Part shown: in pieces, positions 38,853 to 49,391 of the stretch
Position numbering within the stretch: position 1 is the first letter of the stretch
How the letters are laid out: each line of letters opens with the position of its first letter
NCBI GenBank assembly: GCA_031253995.1
Contig: JAIRVG010000021.1
Span: 186,001-250,000, forward strand
Direction of reading: 5' to 3'
Origin: Paucimonas sp.
Lineage (GTDB): Bacteria > Pseudomonadota > Gammaproteobacteria > Pseudomonadales > Pseudomonadaceae
DNA length: 64,000 nt
Notes under the pieces: model-generated
Told to the model about the DNA's origin: nothing
The model's input: only the letters and a program-made list of their open reading frames with translations
The model's database searches: none
Program-made: the position numbers and the translations under genes

Positions 38853-40319
38853 ATGGTTCCCGTAATCGCCCTGGTGGGTCGCCCGAACGTCGGCAAGTCC
38901 ACCATGTTCAACCGCCTGACCAAGACCCGCGACGCCATCGTCGGCGATCTTTCGGGCCTGACCCGTGACCGCCAGTACGGCGAAGCGCGCTGGCAAGGCC
39001 GCACCTACATCCTGATCGACACCGGCGGCATCACCGGTGACGAGGCGGGCATGGACGAGAAGATGGCCGAGCAGTCGCTGATGGCCATCGAGGAAGCCGA
39101 CTACGTGCTGTTCCTCGTGGACGCCCGCGCCGGCCTGACCGCTGCCGACCAGATGATCGCCGAGCACCTGCGCAAGCGGAACAAGCAGTCGTTCCTGGTG
39201 GCGAACAAGGTCGACAACATCGACCCGGACACCGCCCGCGCCGAATTCGCCCCGATGGGCATGGGCAACGCCATTCCGGTGGCCGGCTCCCAGGGCCGTG
39301 GCATCAACGCGATGATGGAAATCGTCCTCGGTGACGTACCCCGCGACGCCGAGGAAGAGTCCCTCGACGAAAACGTCGCCGAAGGCGAGGAAGCCACCCG
39401 CATTCCTGGTCCGAGCGAGAAGGATGGCATCAAGATCGCCATCATCGGCCGGCCGAACGTCGGCAAGTCGACCCTGGTCAACCGCATGCTCGGCGAAGAG
39501 CGCGTGGTGGTCTACGACGAGCCCGGCACCACCCGCGACAGTATCTACATCCCGTTCGAGCGCAACGACGAGAAGTACACCCTGATCGACACCGCCGGGG
39601 TGCGCAAGCGCGGCAAGATCCACGAGGAAGTCGAGAAGTTCTCCGTGGTGAAGACCCTGCAGGCGATCAAGGACGCCAACGTGGTGATCTTCGTCATGGA
39701 TGCCCGCGAAGGCGTGGTGGACCATGACCTCAACCTGCTGGGCTTTGCCCTGGAAGCCGGTCGGGCCATCGTCATCGCCCTGAACAAGTGGGACGGCATG
39801 CAGCCGGGCGAGCGCGACTACGTGAAGACCGAGCTGGAGCGCCGGCTGTTCTTCGTCGACTTCGCCGACATCCACTTCATCTCGGCCCTGCACGGCACTG
39901 GCGTCGGCAACCTGTACCAGTCGGTGCAGAACTCGTTCAAGTCGGCGGTCACCCGCTGGCCGACCAGCCGCCTGACCCAGATCCTCGAAGACGCGGTCAG
40001 CGAGCACCAGCCGCCGCTGGTCAACGGCCGCCGCATCAAGCTGCGCTATGCCCACCTCGGTGGCGCCAACCCGCCGATCATCGTGATCCACGGCAACCAG
40101 GTGGAGAAGGTCCCGCGTTCTTACTCGCGTTACCTGGAAAACACCTACCGCCGCGTGCTCAAGCTGGTCGGTACGCCGATCCGTATCGAGTACAAGGGCA
40201 GCGACAACCCGTTCGAGGGCAACAAGAACACCCTCACCGACCGGCAGGTCAACAAGAAGCGCCGGTTGATGTCGCACCACAAGAAAGCCGAGAAGAAGCG
40301 CAAGGACAAGCGCAAGTAA
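38853..40319 (+). CDS. der: Ribosome biogenesis GTPase Der
   Basis: Der (EngA) has two tandem GTPase domains and a KH-like domain, and acts in 50S assembly. The start [17 protein letters not shown], with GGAGAG upstream, gives 488 residues. The first P-loop GRPNVGKS is at about 9–16 and the second near 205, with DTGG and DTAG motifs. The C-terminal tail is rich in Lys ([14 protein letters not shown]), as usual. Confidence 0.97.
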   Translation: MVPVIALVGRPNVGKSTMFNRLTKTRDAIVGDLSGLTRDRQYGEARWQGRTYILIDTGGITGDEAGMDEKMAEQSLMAIEEADYVLFLVDARAGLTAADQMIAEHLRKRNKQSFLVANKVDNIDPDTARAEFAPMGMGNAIPVAGSQGRGINAMMEIVLGDVPRDAEEESLDENVAEGEEATRIPGPSEKDGIKIAIIGRPNVGKSTLVNRMLGEERVVVYDEPGTTRDSIYIPFERNDEKYTLIDTAGVRKRGKIHEEVEKFSVVKTLQAIKDANVVIFVMDAREGVVDHDLNLLGFALEAGRAIVIALNKWDGMQPGERDYVKTELERRLFFVDFADIHFISALHGTGVGNLYQSVQNSFKSAVTRWPTSRLTQILEDAVSEHQPPLVNGRRIKLRYAHLGGANPPIIVIHGNQVEKVPRSYSRYLENTYRRVLKLVGTPIRIEYKGSDNPFEGNKNTLTDRQVNKKRRLMSHHKKAEKKRKDKRK

Positions 40320-40325
40320 GTTCGT

Positions 40326-40362
40326 GGCGGCGCAGGGTCGAATCCTGCGCCGCCGCTCTTCT
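40326..40362 (+). terminator. Terminator after der
   Basis: Perfect 11-bp GC stem GGCGGCGCAGG/CCTGCGCCGCC with a 7-bp loop, followed by GCTCTTCTT. Confidence 0.8.
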
Positions 40363-40478
40363 TGATCCCGGTCAGCGCCCCCCGCTGGCCGTGTGTTACA
40401 ACCTTTTTCCCGATCCGTCGATCCGCTATGCTCGGTGGTCTACCGCCCCTGGGCCGGGTCCGCAGGAAAGAGGGTTTC

Positions 40479-41627
40479 ATGATCAGCAGCAAGCTGCCGA
40501 ATGTCGGCACGACCATCTTCACCACCATGTCTCAGCTCGCCGTGCAGACCGGCGCGTTGAACCTGTCCCAGGGTTTTCCCGACTTCAATGGCCCGCAGGC
40601 CCTGCTCGATGCGGTGGGGCGGCATGTCAGTGCCGGGCACAACCAGTATTCGCCGATGACCGGCTTGCCGGCGCTGCGCCAGCAGGTGGCGGCGAAGATC
40701 GCTCGTCACTACGGCGTCAGCGTCAATGCCGACAGCGAAGTGACCATCGTCCCCGGTGCAACCGAGGGCATCTTCTGTGCGATCCAGGCGGTGATCCGTG
40801 CCGGCGACGAGGTGATCGTCTTCGACCCCAGCTACGACAGCTACGAGCCGTCCGTGGAACTGGCCGGTGGCCGTTGCGTGCATGTGCAACTGGACCCGGT
40901 GGACTTCAGTATCGACTGGCAGAAGTTCAGCGATGCCCTGAGCCCGAAGACGCGCATGGTCATCATCAACTCGCCGCACAACCCCAGCGGCGCGCTGATC
41001 ACCCGTGCCGACCTGGACCAGTTGGCGGCCCTGATCGCCGACCGCGATATCTACCTCATCAGCGACGAAGTCTACGAGCACCTGGTGTTCGATGGCGTCG
41101 CCCATGCCAGCGTGCTCAGCCACCCGGCCCTGTATTCGCGCGCCTTCGTGGTCAGCTCGTTCGGCAAGACCTACCACGTCACCGGCTGGAAGACCGGCTA
41201 CGTGATCGCGCCGCCGGCCCTGAGCGCGGAAATGCGCAAGATCCACCAGTACGTCAACTTCTGCGGCGTGACCCCGCTGCAGTGGGCGCTGGCCGACTTC
41301 ATGGCCGAGCACCCCGAGCATATCGACGAACTGCCGGCTTTCTACCAGGCCAAGCGCGACCTGTTCTGCGACCTGCTGGCGCCGTCGCGCTTCAGCTTCC
41401 GTCGTTCGCCCGGCACCTATTTCCAGCTGGTGGATTACTCGGCGATCCGCCCCGACCTGAACGATGTCGACATGGCCTTGTGGCTGACCCGCGAGCACGG
41501 CGTGGCGACCATCCCGGTCTCGGTGTTCTACCAGCAACCCATTCCTGAACAGCGCCTGGTGCGCCTGTGTTTTGCAAAACGCGAGGAGACGCTGCGCGAG
41601 GCGGCGGAAAAACTATGCGCGATCTGA
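40479..41627 (+). CDS. Pyridoxal-phosphate aminotransferase, methionine aminotransferase type (YbdL-like)
   Basis: Fold-type I aminotransferase of 382 residues. Start MISSKLPNVGTTIFTTMS has GGAAAGAGGG upstream. Substrate and PLP motifs: NLSQGFPDFNGP, INSPHNPSG, and the PLP lysine in SSFGKTYHVTGWKTGY. E. coli YbdL uses methionine, His and Phe as amino donors. The next gene is an omega-amidase; together they can transaminate with glutamine and clear the resulting 2-oxoglutaramate, or work in methionine salvage. The stop overlaps the next start. Confidence 0.88.
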   Translation: MISSKLPNVGTTIFTTMSQLAVQTGALNLSQGFPDFNGPQALLDAVGRHVSAGHNQYSPMTGLPALRQQVAAKIARHYGVSVNADSEVTIVPGATEGIFCAIQAVIRAGDEVIVFDPSYDSYEPSVELAGGRCVHVQLDPVDFSIDWQKFSDALSPKTRMVIINSPHNPSGALITRADLDQLAALIADRDIYLISDEVYEHLVFDGVAHASVLSHPALYSRAFVVSSFGKTYHVTGWKTGYVIAPPALSAEMRKIHQYVNFCGVTPLQWALADFMAEHPEHIDELPAFYQAKRDLFCDLLAPSRFSFRRSPGTYFQLVDYSAIRPDLNDVDMALWLTREHGVATIPVSVFYQQPIPEQRLVRLCFAKREETLREAAEKLCAI

Positions 41628-42406
41628 GCAACCTGCCCAACCTGAAAGTGGCCCTGGTCCAGACCAGCCTGATCTGGCAGGACCGCCAGGCCAACTACGA
41701 GCATTTCGAGACCCTGCTGGACCAGGCCCGCGGTGCCGACCTGGTGATCCTGCCGGAGATGTTCACCACCGGTTTCTCCATGGAGTCCGAGCGCCTGGCC
41801 GAGCCGGAGAACGGGCCGACGTACGCCTGGCTCAAGGCCCAGGCGGCGCGGATCGATGCGGTGGTCACCGGTAGCGTGATCATCCAGGCCGCCGATGGCA
41901 GCCACCGCAACCGCCTGCTCTGGGCGCGGCCGGATGGCGAGATCCTGCATTACGACAAGCGCCACCTGTTCCGCATGGCGGGTGAGCACAAGCACTACAC
42001 CCCGGGCGAGCGCCAGGTGCAGTTCGAGCTCAAGGGGTGGCGGGTGCGGCCGCTGATCTGCTACGACCTGCGGTTCCCGGTGTGGAGCCGTGATGCCCAG
42101 GACACCGACCTGCTGCTGTATACCGCCAACTGGCCGGCGGCGCGGCGCCTGCACTGGAACCGGTTGCTGCCGGCGCGGGGGATCGAGAACCTGTGCTATG
42201 TGGCGGCGGTGAACCGGGTGGGGACTGATGGCAAGGGCTTCGCGTACAGCGGCGACAGCCAGGTGCTGGATTTCCAGGGTGAGAGCCTGCTGGGCGCGGG
42301 GGAGGCGGACGGGGTGTTTACCGTCGAGCTGAATGCGGCGGACCTGGCGGCCTACCGCACGAAGTTTCCGGCGAACCTGGATGCCGATAGCTTCGAATTG
42401 CATTGA
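41615..42406 (+). CDS. Omega-amidase, nitrilase superfamily (YafV-like)
   Basis: This 263-residue carbon-nitrogen hydrolase would hydrolyse 2-oxoglutaramate or 2-oxosuccinamate. The catalytic triad is visible: Glu in LVILPEMFTTGF, Lys in HYDKRHLFRM, and Cys in PLICYDLRFPVW. The start at MRDLSNLPNLKVALVQTSL overlaps the aminotransferase end by 13 bp, so the pair is coupled. Confidence 0.9.
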   Translation: MRDLSNLPNLKVALVQTSLIWQDRQANYEHFETLLDQARGADLVILPEMFTTGFSMESERLAEPENGPTYAWLKAQAARIDAVVTGSVIIQAADGSHRNRLLWARPDGEILHYDKRHLFRMAGEHKHYTPGERQVQFELKGWRVRPLICYDLRFPVWSRDAQDTDLLLYTANWPAARRLHWNRLLPARGIENLCYVAAVNRVGTDGKGFAYSGDSQVLDFQGESLLGAGEADGVFTVELNAADLAAYRTKFPANLDADSFELH

Positions 42407-42453
42407 TGGTTTGAGAACCCACAGAGTCCGCGTCCGACGCACAACTCATTGAT

Positions 42454-42632
42454 TTAGCAGAGGCGGCGTGGGAGCGGATTCACCGGGACGCCGGACCGCC
42501 GCGATTGGCCGCGAAGCGGCCATAAAACCTGTATCCCGGGTGTGTCAGGAAAACTCGGGACTCAGGTTTTACGACGGCTGCGCCGCCGATCGCGGATTAA
42601 TCCGCTCCCACGCCGACCGCGGCGCACTTGCG
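42454..42632. repeat. REP cluster between omega-amidase and the PepSY reductase
   Basis: Two REP-type units, GGGAGCGGATTCACCGGGAC and the ACGACGGCTGCGCCGCCGAT/CGCGGATTAATCCGCTCCCAC unit, lie in this 230-bp gap between convergent genes. The second is the same family as 16196–16262. I see no gene in it. Confidence 0.65.
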
Positions 42633-42637
42633 GTCTA

Positions 42638-45205
42638 TCAATAGACATCCCGCCGATAACGCCCTTCCTCGATCAGCGTCTCGACCTCGGCACTGCCCAG
42701 CAGCTCGTTCAGCGCCGCATCCACGCCACCGGCCATCCCCTGCAAACTGCCGCAGACATAGATCGCCGCTCCCTGCTCCAGCCAGTGCTGCAACTTGCCC
42801 GCCTGCTCACGCAGCAGGTCCTGCACATACACCTTCTGCGCCTGGTCCCGAGAAAACGCCAGGTCCAGTCGCGCTAGGTCACCGCTGGCCAGCCAACCCT
42901 GCAATTCATCCCCGCACAGGAAGTCCTGCCCGCGATTCCGCTCGCCAAACAGCAACCAGTTGCGCTGTTCGCCACCGGCAATGCGTGCCTTGAGCAAGCT
43001 GCGCAGCCCCGCCAGTCCGGTACCGTTGCCGATCAGGATCATCGGCGCCGCTTCCGCCGGCAGGTGGAAACCGCTGTTGCGCCGCAGGCGCAGGCTTACC
43101 GTGCCGCCCACCGCCATATGTTCGGTCAACCAACCCGAACCCAGCCCCAACGAACCATCCGGGTGCCGTTCCTGACGCACGATCAGCTCCAGCACGCCAT
43201 CGGCGGCGATGGAGGCGATGGAGTATTCGCGGGCGTCCAGCGGAATCAGGGCATCCACCAGCGCCTGCGCATGCAGCCCGACCAGATGCTCGCGACCCAC
43301 CGGCAACTGCCGGCTGGCCAGGGCCACGGACAGCGGTTCGGCCAGGCCGTCCACCTGCACCACGGCCTCGGCATCCAGGCCGAGCCCGGCGAGGAACTGC
43401 TCGATACGCTGCGGCGCCTGGCGCGGCAGGATCTCCACCAGGTCGCCGGCATCCCATTGCACTGGCGAAGGCGGATTCAGGCCGAGCAGGAACACCGGCA
43501 GACCCTGGCTGCCCGGGTTGAGCAGTTCGCGACGGTTCAGGGTCCAGGATTCGTAGCTCGGCGCCTGCCAGGCGGGCACATGGGTGCTGCCACTCAGCTC
43601 GGCCAACTGCTGCTGCCAGCGCTGCAGGGCTGCCGGGTCGGCGCTGTCCACTTCCACCGGGGCGAAGCGGGCATGGGCGCCGCGCTCGCCGAGCCAGGCG
43701 TGCAGGCGCCGGGCGAAGCCGCAGAAGTGCGGGTACTGGCGATCGCCGAGGGCCAGCAACGAGTAGTTCAGGCCTTCCAGCGACCAGGGCTGGCCCAGCA
43801 CCTTGCGCTCGAAACCGCGGGCACTGTCCGGCGCCTCGCCGTCGCCGAAGGTACTGACCACGAACAGCGCACGCTGGCTCTGGCGCAGGTCGTCTTCGCT
43901 CAGGCTGGCCAGCGATTGCACGCGCACCGGCAGGCCGGCAGCCTGCAACTGGCCGGCGCTCTGCCAGGCCAGTTGCTCGGCAAAGCCGCTCTGGCTGGCG
44001 AAGCCCACCAGCCAGCCATCCTTCTGCTCGTCGCCCGTGGTCAGGCCGCTGCGTGCGGCACGCACCTGGCGCTTCTTGCGCCGGCGGTCGAGGTACAGCA
44101 GCCAGCCGGTGACGAAGAACAGCGGCATGGTCAGGCTGGCGATGGAAACGATGATCCGCCCCGGCAGGCCGAAGTAGCTGCCTACGTGCAGGGCATAGAC
44201 GCTGGCCAGCAACTGCGCCTTGAACGACTTGTCGGTATACACCTCGACCCGCTTGACCTGGCCGTTGGCCGGGTCGAGGGTCAGGGTGTTGAAGGCGCGT
44301 TCATGGGCGGCGCTGTCCAGCAGGTAGAAGATCATCGCCGGCTGCCCGCCGGCCTGCGGAAGGCGCAGGTTGTAGGCCGCCAGGCCCGGGCCGGCGGTTT
44401 TCTGCAGGCTGTCCCAGATCGCGTCGTAGTCGACCACCAGCGCCGGTGCGTTGGCATCGGGTTTGGGCGGGCCGCGATGACCGCCGCGGCCTTCGCCGCG
44501 TTTCTGTTCCTGACCGGCCGGTGGCTTGTCCGCCAGCAGCTTGTTCAGGCCTTCGCGGTACCACTCGTAGGACCAGAACAGCCCGGTGAGGGCGAACAGC
44601 AGGTAGAACAACAGGCACCAGGTGCCGAACACCGCATGCAGGTCCCAGTTGAACGCGCGCCCCTTCTTGGCCCAGTCGAGGGTCAGCCAGGTCCGCCAGT
44701 TCAGCGCCTGGCGCGGCCAGCGCAGGTACAGGCCGGAGAGGCAGAAGAACACCAGGATCAGGGTGCAGGCACCGGTGATCTGCCGGCCGGTATCGCCGAT
44801 GGCCAGGAAGCGGTGCAGGTTGAGCATCAGGTTGAAGAAGTCCAGGCCCACCACGTCGCCGGTGTACTGGCCGGTATACGGATCGACATAGCGCAACTGG
44901 CCACGGCGTTCACCCGGCGGCGGGGTGAAGAACACCCGGGCGGCGGCGTCGCTGTGGGTCTCGACCCAGAGCATGCTGACCTTCTTGCCTTCGGTGGCCT
45001 CGACCCGGCGCACCAGTTCGGCCGGCGCCAGCACGCCACCCTCACGGACCTGGACCTTGAGCACCTGCGGGTTCATGGCCCGCAGGATCTCGTCCTGGAA
45101 CGACCAGGTCGCCCCGGTGATCCCCATCAGCGCAAGCACCAGCCCGGCGGTGATGCCGAAGAACCAGTGCAGTTGGAACAGCGTCTTTTTCACCACATCG
45201 ACCAC
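42638..45205 (-). CDS. piuB: PepSY-TM / flavodoxin / FAD-NAD(P)H reductase fusion (PiuB-like)
   Basis: An 855-residue inner-membrane protein. The N-terminus has a PepSY-type membrane domain ([22 protein letters not shown]; further helices near residues 135–160, 190–215 and 350–370). It is followed by a flavodoxin domain ([34 protein letters not shown]) and a ferredoxin-reductase-like FAD/NADPH domain ending GRYRRDVY. It likely passes electrons to the periplasm to reduce ferric siderophore. Order with the TonB receptor and PiuC matches P. aeruginosa PA4513–PA4515. Substrate is inferred. Confidence 0.88.
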   Translation of the reverse strand: MVDVVKKTLFQLHWFFGITAGLVLALMGITGATWSFQDEILRAMNPQVLKVQVREGGVLAPAELVRRVEATEGKKVSMLWVETHSDAAARVFFTPPPGERRGQLRYVDPYTGQYTGDVVGLDFFNLMLNLHRFLAIGDTGRQITGACTLILVFFCLSGLYLRWPRQALNWRTWLTLDWAKKGRAFNWDLHAVFGTWCLLFYLLFALTGLFWSYEWYREGLNKLLADKPPAGQEQKRGEGRGGHRGPPKPDANAPALVVDYDAIWDSLQKTAGPGLAAYNLRLPQAGGQPAMIFYLLDSAAHERAFNTLTLDPANGQVKRVEVYTDKSFKAQLLASVYALHVGSYFGLPGRIIVSIASLTMPLFFVTGWLLYLDRRRKKRQVRAARSGLTTGDEQKDGWLVGFASQSGFAEQLAWQSAGQLQAAGLPVRVQSLASLSEDDLRQSQRALFVVSTFGDGEAPDSARGFERKVLGQPWSLEGLNYSLLALGDRQYPHFCGFARRLHAWLGERGAHARFAPVEVDSADPAALQRWQQQLAELSGSTHVPAWQAPSYESWTLNRRELLNPGSQGLPVFLLGLNPPSPVQWDAGDLVEILPRQAPQRIEQFLAGLGLDAEAVVQVDGLAEPLSVALASRQLPVGREHLVGLHAQALVDALIPLDAREYSIASIAADGVLELIVRQERHPDGSLGLGSGWLTEHMAVGGTVSLRLRRNSGFHLPAEAAPMILIGNGTGLAGLRSLLKARIAGGEQRNWLLFGERNRGQDFLCGDELQGWLASGDLARLDLAFSRDQAQKVYVQDLLREQAGKLQHWLEQGAAIYVCGSLQGMAGGVDAALNELLGSAEVETLIEEGRYRRDVY

Positions 45206-45255
45206 CCGAACTTTTTTGGGAATGCGAATTACTCGCGCATTATGCCTTGATACAC

Positions 45256-45287
45256 AAAAGCCCCGCTCATCTGAATGAGCGGGGCTT
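45256..45287 (-). terminator. Terminator of the TonB receptor gene
   Basis: Long stem AAGCCCCGCTCAT/ATGAGCGGGGCTT with a 3–4 bp loop, followed on the minus strand by TTTTG. It separates the receptor from piuB. Confidence 0.85.
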
Positions 45288-45302
45288 GACCGAAAGCGAC
45301 CG

Positions 45303-47585
45303 TCAGAAGTGGAAGCTGGTGGTCAGCAGGGCGGTACGACCCGCCGCCTGGTTGGCGAAGTGGGCGGCGTACGCCTTGTCGTAATAGAGCTCGTTGGTCA
45401 GGTTCTGCACGTTGAGCTGCAGGTCGATGTTGCGGGTCAGCTTGTAGCTGGCCATGGCGTCGTAGCGCACGTAGGACGGTACGTAGACGGTGTTGTTGAC
45501 GTCGCCCCAGACATCGTCGACATAGAACGCGCCACCGCCCAGGGTCAGCTTGTCGGTCACGTCGTAGGTGGTCCACAGGCTGAAACTGTTCTTCGGCGTG
45601 TTTGGCAGTTCGTTGCCCTTGGCCGGGTTGGCACCGGCGGTGACGGCACCGTTGCGGCCAGCCAGGCCCGGATCCACGGCTTCGCTCTTCAGGTAGCTGT
45701 AGCCGGCGAAGACCTGCCACTTGTCGGTGAGCTTGCCGCTGGCACCCAGTTCGATACCGTCGACGCGGGTGGTACCAGCATTGGCGTAGGTGTTGTTGGA
45801 CACCAGGATGCGGGTGTTTTCCTTCTCGGTGCGGAAGATCGCCGCGGTCAGGGCGACACGGTTGTGGAACACGTCCCACTTGGTGCCGATCTCGTAGTTC
45901 TTGGTGGTTTCCGGTTCCAGGTCGCTGACCAGGGTGCTGTTGCCCGGGGTCAGCGGGTTGCCTTCGGCGCCATCGACCAGGCCGCCTGGCGGGGTCGCCG
46001 AGGTGGCGAACGAGGTATAGATGCTGCCGTTCTCGGCCGGCTTCCACACCAGGCCCGCTTGCCAGCTCCAGAAGTGGCTGTTGTTGCTGGTCTTGCCGGT
46101 GGTGCTGCTCTTCGCGGTGGTGTCGAAGGCGTCATAGCGGGTGCCGAGGTTCAGCAGCCATTGCGGGTCCAGTTCGATGGTGTCGAAGGCGTAGGCCGCG
46201 CGGGTGGTGGAGTCGGTGTTGGTGACGCTCGCGTAGTTGCGGGTGATGGTGCCGGTCCACGGGTCGTTCGGGTTCGGGTTCGACAGCGAGGTGCAGTAGG
46301 GGCGGGTGCCCGGGTTGCAGGTCAGCTTGCTGTTCGGACTGACCACGTAGCTGCTGGCCATGGTGTCTTCCTGGGTGAACTCGATACCGGTCGAGTAGCT
46401 GTGCTTGAAGCCCAGCGCCTGGAATTCACCGAACAGGTCGGTCTGGTTGGTGGTGGTGGCGGTGTTGCTGATCCGGGTGTTGGCGCGGCGCCATACGGTG
46501 CCGAACTGGCTGACGTTGTGGGCGCTGTCGTCTGGCTGGGTCAGCACGTAGTCCTGGGCGGTATTGCCGTGGCGCAGGGTGTTCTTGATCGTCATCGACT
46601 CGTTGATGTCGTGCTCGATGCTGAAGGTGCTGATGTCGGCGCGAGTCTTGCGGAAGTCGCGGTCCTTCAGGCCGTAGAAGTTGTCGCTGTCGCCGCCGTC
46701 GTCCGGTTTGTCATGCACGTGCGGGGCGGTGGCGCCGGCCAGCTTGTAGCCGTAGGGAATGCCCGAGTCCGGCAGGTCGTCGCTTTCCATGTGGTAGTAG
46801 TTGAGGTTGACCCGGGTCGGCGTGCCGAGGCCGAAGGTCACCGATGGCGCCACGCCCCAGCGATCGTAGTTGATCGAGTCGCGACCGGCGACGTTCTGCT
46901 CGTGGCTCATCAGGTTCAGGCGGAACGCTGCGGTATCGAGGAATTGGCGGTTGACGTCGAGGGTGTAGCGACGGGTCTGGTCGGAGCCGTAGGTGAAGGC
47001 GCCATTGGTGAAGTCGGCCTGCTTCGGCGCCTTGCTCACCAGGTTGAGGCTGCCGCCAGCCGCGCCGCGGCCGTTGATGGCCGAGTTCGGGCCCTTGCTG
47101 ACTTCGATGGATTCCACGGCGAAGATTTCGCGGGTCTGCGCACCGGTGTCGCGCACGCCGTCGATCGACGTATCGCCCTGGGCGTCGAAGCCGCGGATGA
47201 ACGGACGGTCACCCTGCGGGTTGCCGCCTTCGCCGGCCCCGAAGGTAATGCCCGGCACGGTGCGCAGGGCATCCTGCAGCGAAACGGCGCCGGTGTCCTT
47301 GAGGACCTGTTGCGGAATCACGGTGACCGAGCGCGGTGTATCAACCAGCGGCGCGGTGTACTTCTGCGAGGACGCCTTTTCAACCTTGTAGTCGGTGCTG
47401 GCCTGTTCGGCCTGGCCGGTGATGCTGGTGGCATCGAGGGCGATCGAACCATCCTTCTTGCTGGCAGCGACGGGCTCGTCGGCATACGCCATGTGCGCGG
47501 CGGACGTTGCGGTGATGGCGACACCGATGGCGGATGCGAGCAAGCGCGGTGAACTGACAGTGGCTGGTACGAATTGACGCGACAT
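45303..47585 (-). CDS. piuA: TonB-dependent catecholate-type siderophore receptor (PiuA/Fiu-like)
   Basis: Outer-membrane beta-barrel of 760 residues importing ferric siderophores. The start [21 protein letters not shown] begins a signal peptide ending near AYADEP. The plug domain has [28 protein letters not shown] and [12 protein letters not shown]; the barrel ends ALLTTSFHF with the required C-terminal Phe. No secretin-like signalling domain is present, so it does not work through sigma signalling. It is divergent from piuC; a Fur-box-like sequence lies between. Confidence 0.9.
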   Translation of the reverse strand: MSRQFVPATVSSPRLLASAIGVAITATSAAHMAYADEPVAASKKDGSIALDATSITGQAEQASTDYKVEKASSQKYTAPLVDTPRSVTVIPQQVLKDTGAVSLQDALRTVPGITFGAGEGGNPQGDRPFIRGFDAQGDTSIDGVRDTGAQTREIFAVESIEVSKGPNSAINGRGAAGGSLNLVSKAPKQADFTNGAFTYGSDQTRRYTLDVNRQFLDTAAFRLNLMSHEQNVAGRDSINYDRWGVAPSVTFGLGTPTRVNLNYYHMESDDLPDSGIPYGYKLAGATAPHVHDKPDDGGDSDNFYGLKDRDFRKTRADISTFSIEHDINESMTIKNTLRHGNTAQDYVLTQPDDSAHNVSQFGTVWRRANTRISNTATTTNQTDLFGEFQALGFKHSYSTGIEFTQEDTMASSYVVSPNSKLTCNPGTRPYCTSLSNPNPNDPWTGTITRNYASVTNTDSTTRAAYAFDTIELDPQWLLNLGTRYDAFDTTAKSSTTGKTSNNSHFWSWQAGLVWKPAENGSIYTSFATSATPPGGLVDGAEGNPLTPGNSTLVSDLEPETTKNYEIGTKWDVFHNRVALTAAIFRTEKENTRILVSNNTYANAGTTRVDGIELGASGKLTDKWQVFAGYSYLKSEAVDPGLAGRNGAVTAGANPAKGNELPNTPKNSFSLWTTYDVTDKLTLGGGAFYVDDVWGDVNNTVYVPSYVRYDAMASYKLTRNIDLQLNVQNLTNELYYDKAYAAHFANQAAGRTALLTTSFHF

Positions 47586-47744
47586 CAGGTGGACCCCCTC
47601 CCAAGGTTTCGAGGGGGCGGAATATAAGAGCAAGTGATTGGCACTCACAATTGAGAAAGGCTTGCATTTACATTCTTTACACCTTTGTCAGGGAATTTTG
47701 TCGCGGATCAATGTCCGCCCCTCGGACAGGGCTTGTGGCCAATA

Positions 47745-47763
47745 GATAAGAATCAATACCATT
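47745..47763. promoter_or_regulatory. Candidate Fur box between piuA and piuC
   Basis: GATAAGAATCAATACCATT resembles the 19-bp Fur consensus, with a good left half. It lies 33 bp upstream of piuC and could repress both divergent genes in iron-replete cells. Confidence 0.5.
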
Positions 47764-47795
47764 GGCATCTTTTCCCGCCCAGGTGCCCGATCGCC

Positions 47796-48476
47796 ATGCT
47801 TTTACACATTCCCGGCCTGTTCAACCGCGAGGAAGTGCTGCGCATCCGCGAGGCACTGGAGAAAACCGATTGGGCTGACGGCAAGATCACCGCCGGCTAC
47901 CAGTCGGCCAAGGCCAAGCACAACCTGCAGTTGCCCGACTCCCATCCCCTGGCCAAGGAGATCGGCGCGGCGCTGGTCGAGCGCCTGTGGAGCAACCCGC
48001 GCTTCATGTCGGCGGCGCTGCCGCACAAGGTGTTTCCGCCGCTGATCAACTGCTACCGCGAAGGCGGCAGCTTCGGCTTCCATATCGACAATGCCGTGCG
48101 CCAGCCGCGGGGCAGCGTCGAGCGGGTGCGCACCGACCTGTCCTCGACCCTGTTCTTCAGCGATCCCGAGGACTACGACGGCGGCGAACTGGAGATCCAG
48201 GACACCTATGGCCTGCAGCGGGTCAAGCTGGCGGCGGGGGACATGGTGCTGTATCCGGGCACCAGCCTGCATCGGGTCAATCCGGTGACCCGCGGTGCCC
48301 GTTATGCGGCGTTCTTCTGGACCCAGAGCCTGGTGCGCGAGGACAGCCAGCGTGCGCTGCTGTTCGAGATGGATGGCGCGATCCAGCAACTCACCGCCGA
48401 CGTGCCGGACCATCCGGCACTGCTGCAGCTGACCGGCACCTATCACAACCTGCTGCGGCGCTGGGTCGAGGTCTGA
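47796..48476 (+). CDS. piuC: Fe(II)/2-oxoglutarate-dependent hydroxylase PiuC
   Basis: PiuC-family proteins are paired with siderophore receptors and are thought to process the siderophore or receptor complex. It has 226 residues from [21 protein letters not shown]. Iron ligands are His and Asp in FGFHIDNAV and His in [17 protein letters not shown]; Arg of that last segment binds 2-oxoglutarate. It forms an operon with the Sel1 gene. Confidence 0.94.
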   Translation: MLLHIPGLFNREEVLRIREALEKTDWADGKITAGYQSAKAKHNLQLPDSHPLAKEIGAALVERLWSNPRFMSAALPHKVFPPLINCYREGGSFGFHIDNAVRQPRGSVERVRTDLSSTLFFSDPEDYDGGELEIQDTYGLQRVKLAAGDMVLYPGTSLHRVNPVTRGARYAAFFWTQSLVREDSQRALLFEMDGAIQQLTADVPDHPALLQLTGTYHNLLRRWVEV

Positions 48477-48479
48477 GGC

Positions 48480-49229
48480 ATGGCATTCCAGTTACGCCGT
48501 GAGGAAGTGGTCGGCAGCGACCAGTTGGGCGAGATGTTCGAAGAGAGTCCGGCCAAGGCGGCACAGGCACTGTTGATGGCGGCGGGCAAGGGCGTGGTGG
48601 AGGCCCAGGCGCTGCTGGGGCAGATCCTCCTGGACGGGCGCGGGATCGAGAAGGATTCGGCCCTGGCCCGGCGCTGGTTCGGGATTGCCGCGAACGGAGG
48701 CAGCCTGATGGCGCACAACATGCTCGGGCGCTGCCTCGAACATGGCTGGGGCGGGGAGGCGGATGCCGCGCAGGCGGCGTTGCACTACCGGCATGCGGCC
48801 AATGGCGGGCTGGACTGGGGCATCTACAACCTCGCCAACCTGCTGGCGACTGGGCGTGGCGTGGCGCTGGACCATCAACTGGCGCTGGCCTGCTACCGGC
48901 GCGCTGCACAGATGGGCCATGCCAAGTCGATGAACCTGCTCGGGCGTTATCTGGAGGAGGGCCTGCATTGCCAGGCGGACCTGCCGAAGGCGCGGGAGTG
49001 GTACCGGCGTTCGGCCGAGGGCGGGGATTTTCGCGGGCAGTTCAGCCATGCGGCGATGCTGGCGGGGCAGGGGCAGCTTGAGGAAGCGCTGGTGTGGTTG
49101 CAGCGGGCGCTGGAGGGCGGGAATGCGAATTTCCTGCGGGTGGCCGGGCCAGCATTGGAGCAGGCGCCGCAAGCAGAAGTGCGGGCGATGGCGGGGGCTT
49201 ACCGGGCTCGTCTGGCTGAGCTGGTGTAG
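48480..49229 (+). CDS. Sel1-repeat protein downstream of piuC
   Basis: This 249-residue protein consists of tandem Sel1-like (TPR-type) repeats, e.g. GRGIEKDSALARRWFGIAA and GRGVALDHQLALACYRRAAQ. It starts 3 bp after the piuC stop. No signal peptide. It has the same place as PA4516 in P. aeruginosa. Probably a scaffold for protein contacts; function unknown. Confidence 0.85.
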   Translation: MAFQLRREEVVGSDQLGEMFEESPAKAAQALLMAAGKGVVEAQALLGQILLDGRGIEKDSALARRWFGIAANGGSLMAHNMLGRCLEHGWGGEADAAQAALHYRHAANGGLDWGIYNLANLLATGRGVALDHQLALACYRRAAQMGHAKSMNLLGRYLEEGLHCQADLPKAREWYRRSAEGGDFRGQFSHAAMLAGQGQLEEALVWLQRALEGGNANFLRVAGPALEQAPQAEVRAMAGAYRARLAELV

Positions 49230-49241
49230 AGACCTTCAGGG

Positions 49242-49341
49242 CCTCATCGCTGGCAAGCCAGCTCCCACAGGGATCTTTGCAAGCCACGAGATCAGTGGAC
49301 AACCCGGTCCTTGTGGGAGCTGGCTTGCCAGCGATGAGGCC
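49242..49341. repeat. Inverted REP pair
   Basis: TCATCGCTGGCAAGCCAGCT followed by CCCACAG, and the inverse copy CTTGTGGGAGCTGGCTTGCC followed by AGCGATGA. The same family occurs at 55264–55344. Confidence 0.8.
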
Positions 49342-49356
49342 CTGATTGACACCCAA

Positions 49357-49388
49357 GAAAAAGGGGCTGATCACTCAGCCCCTTTTTT
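49357..49388. terminator. Bidirectional terminator between Sel1 gene and speC
   Basis: Stem AAGGGGCTGA/TCAGCCCCTT with loop TCAC, A-run before and T-run after. It serves both convergent genes. Confidence 0.9.
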
Positions 49389-49391
49389 CAT

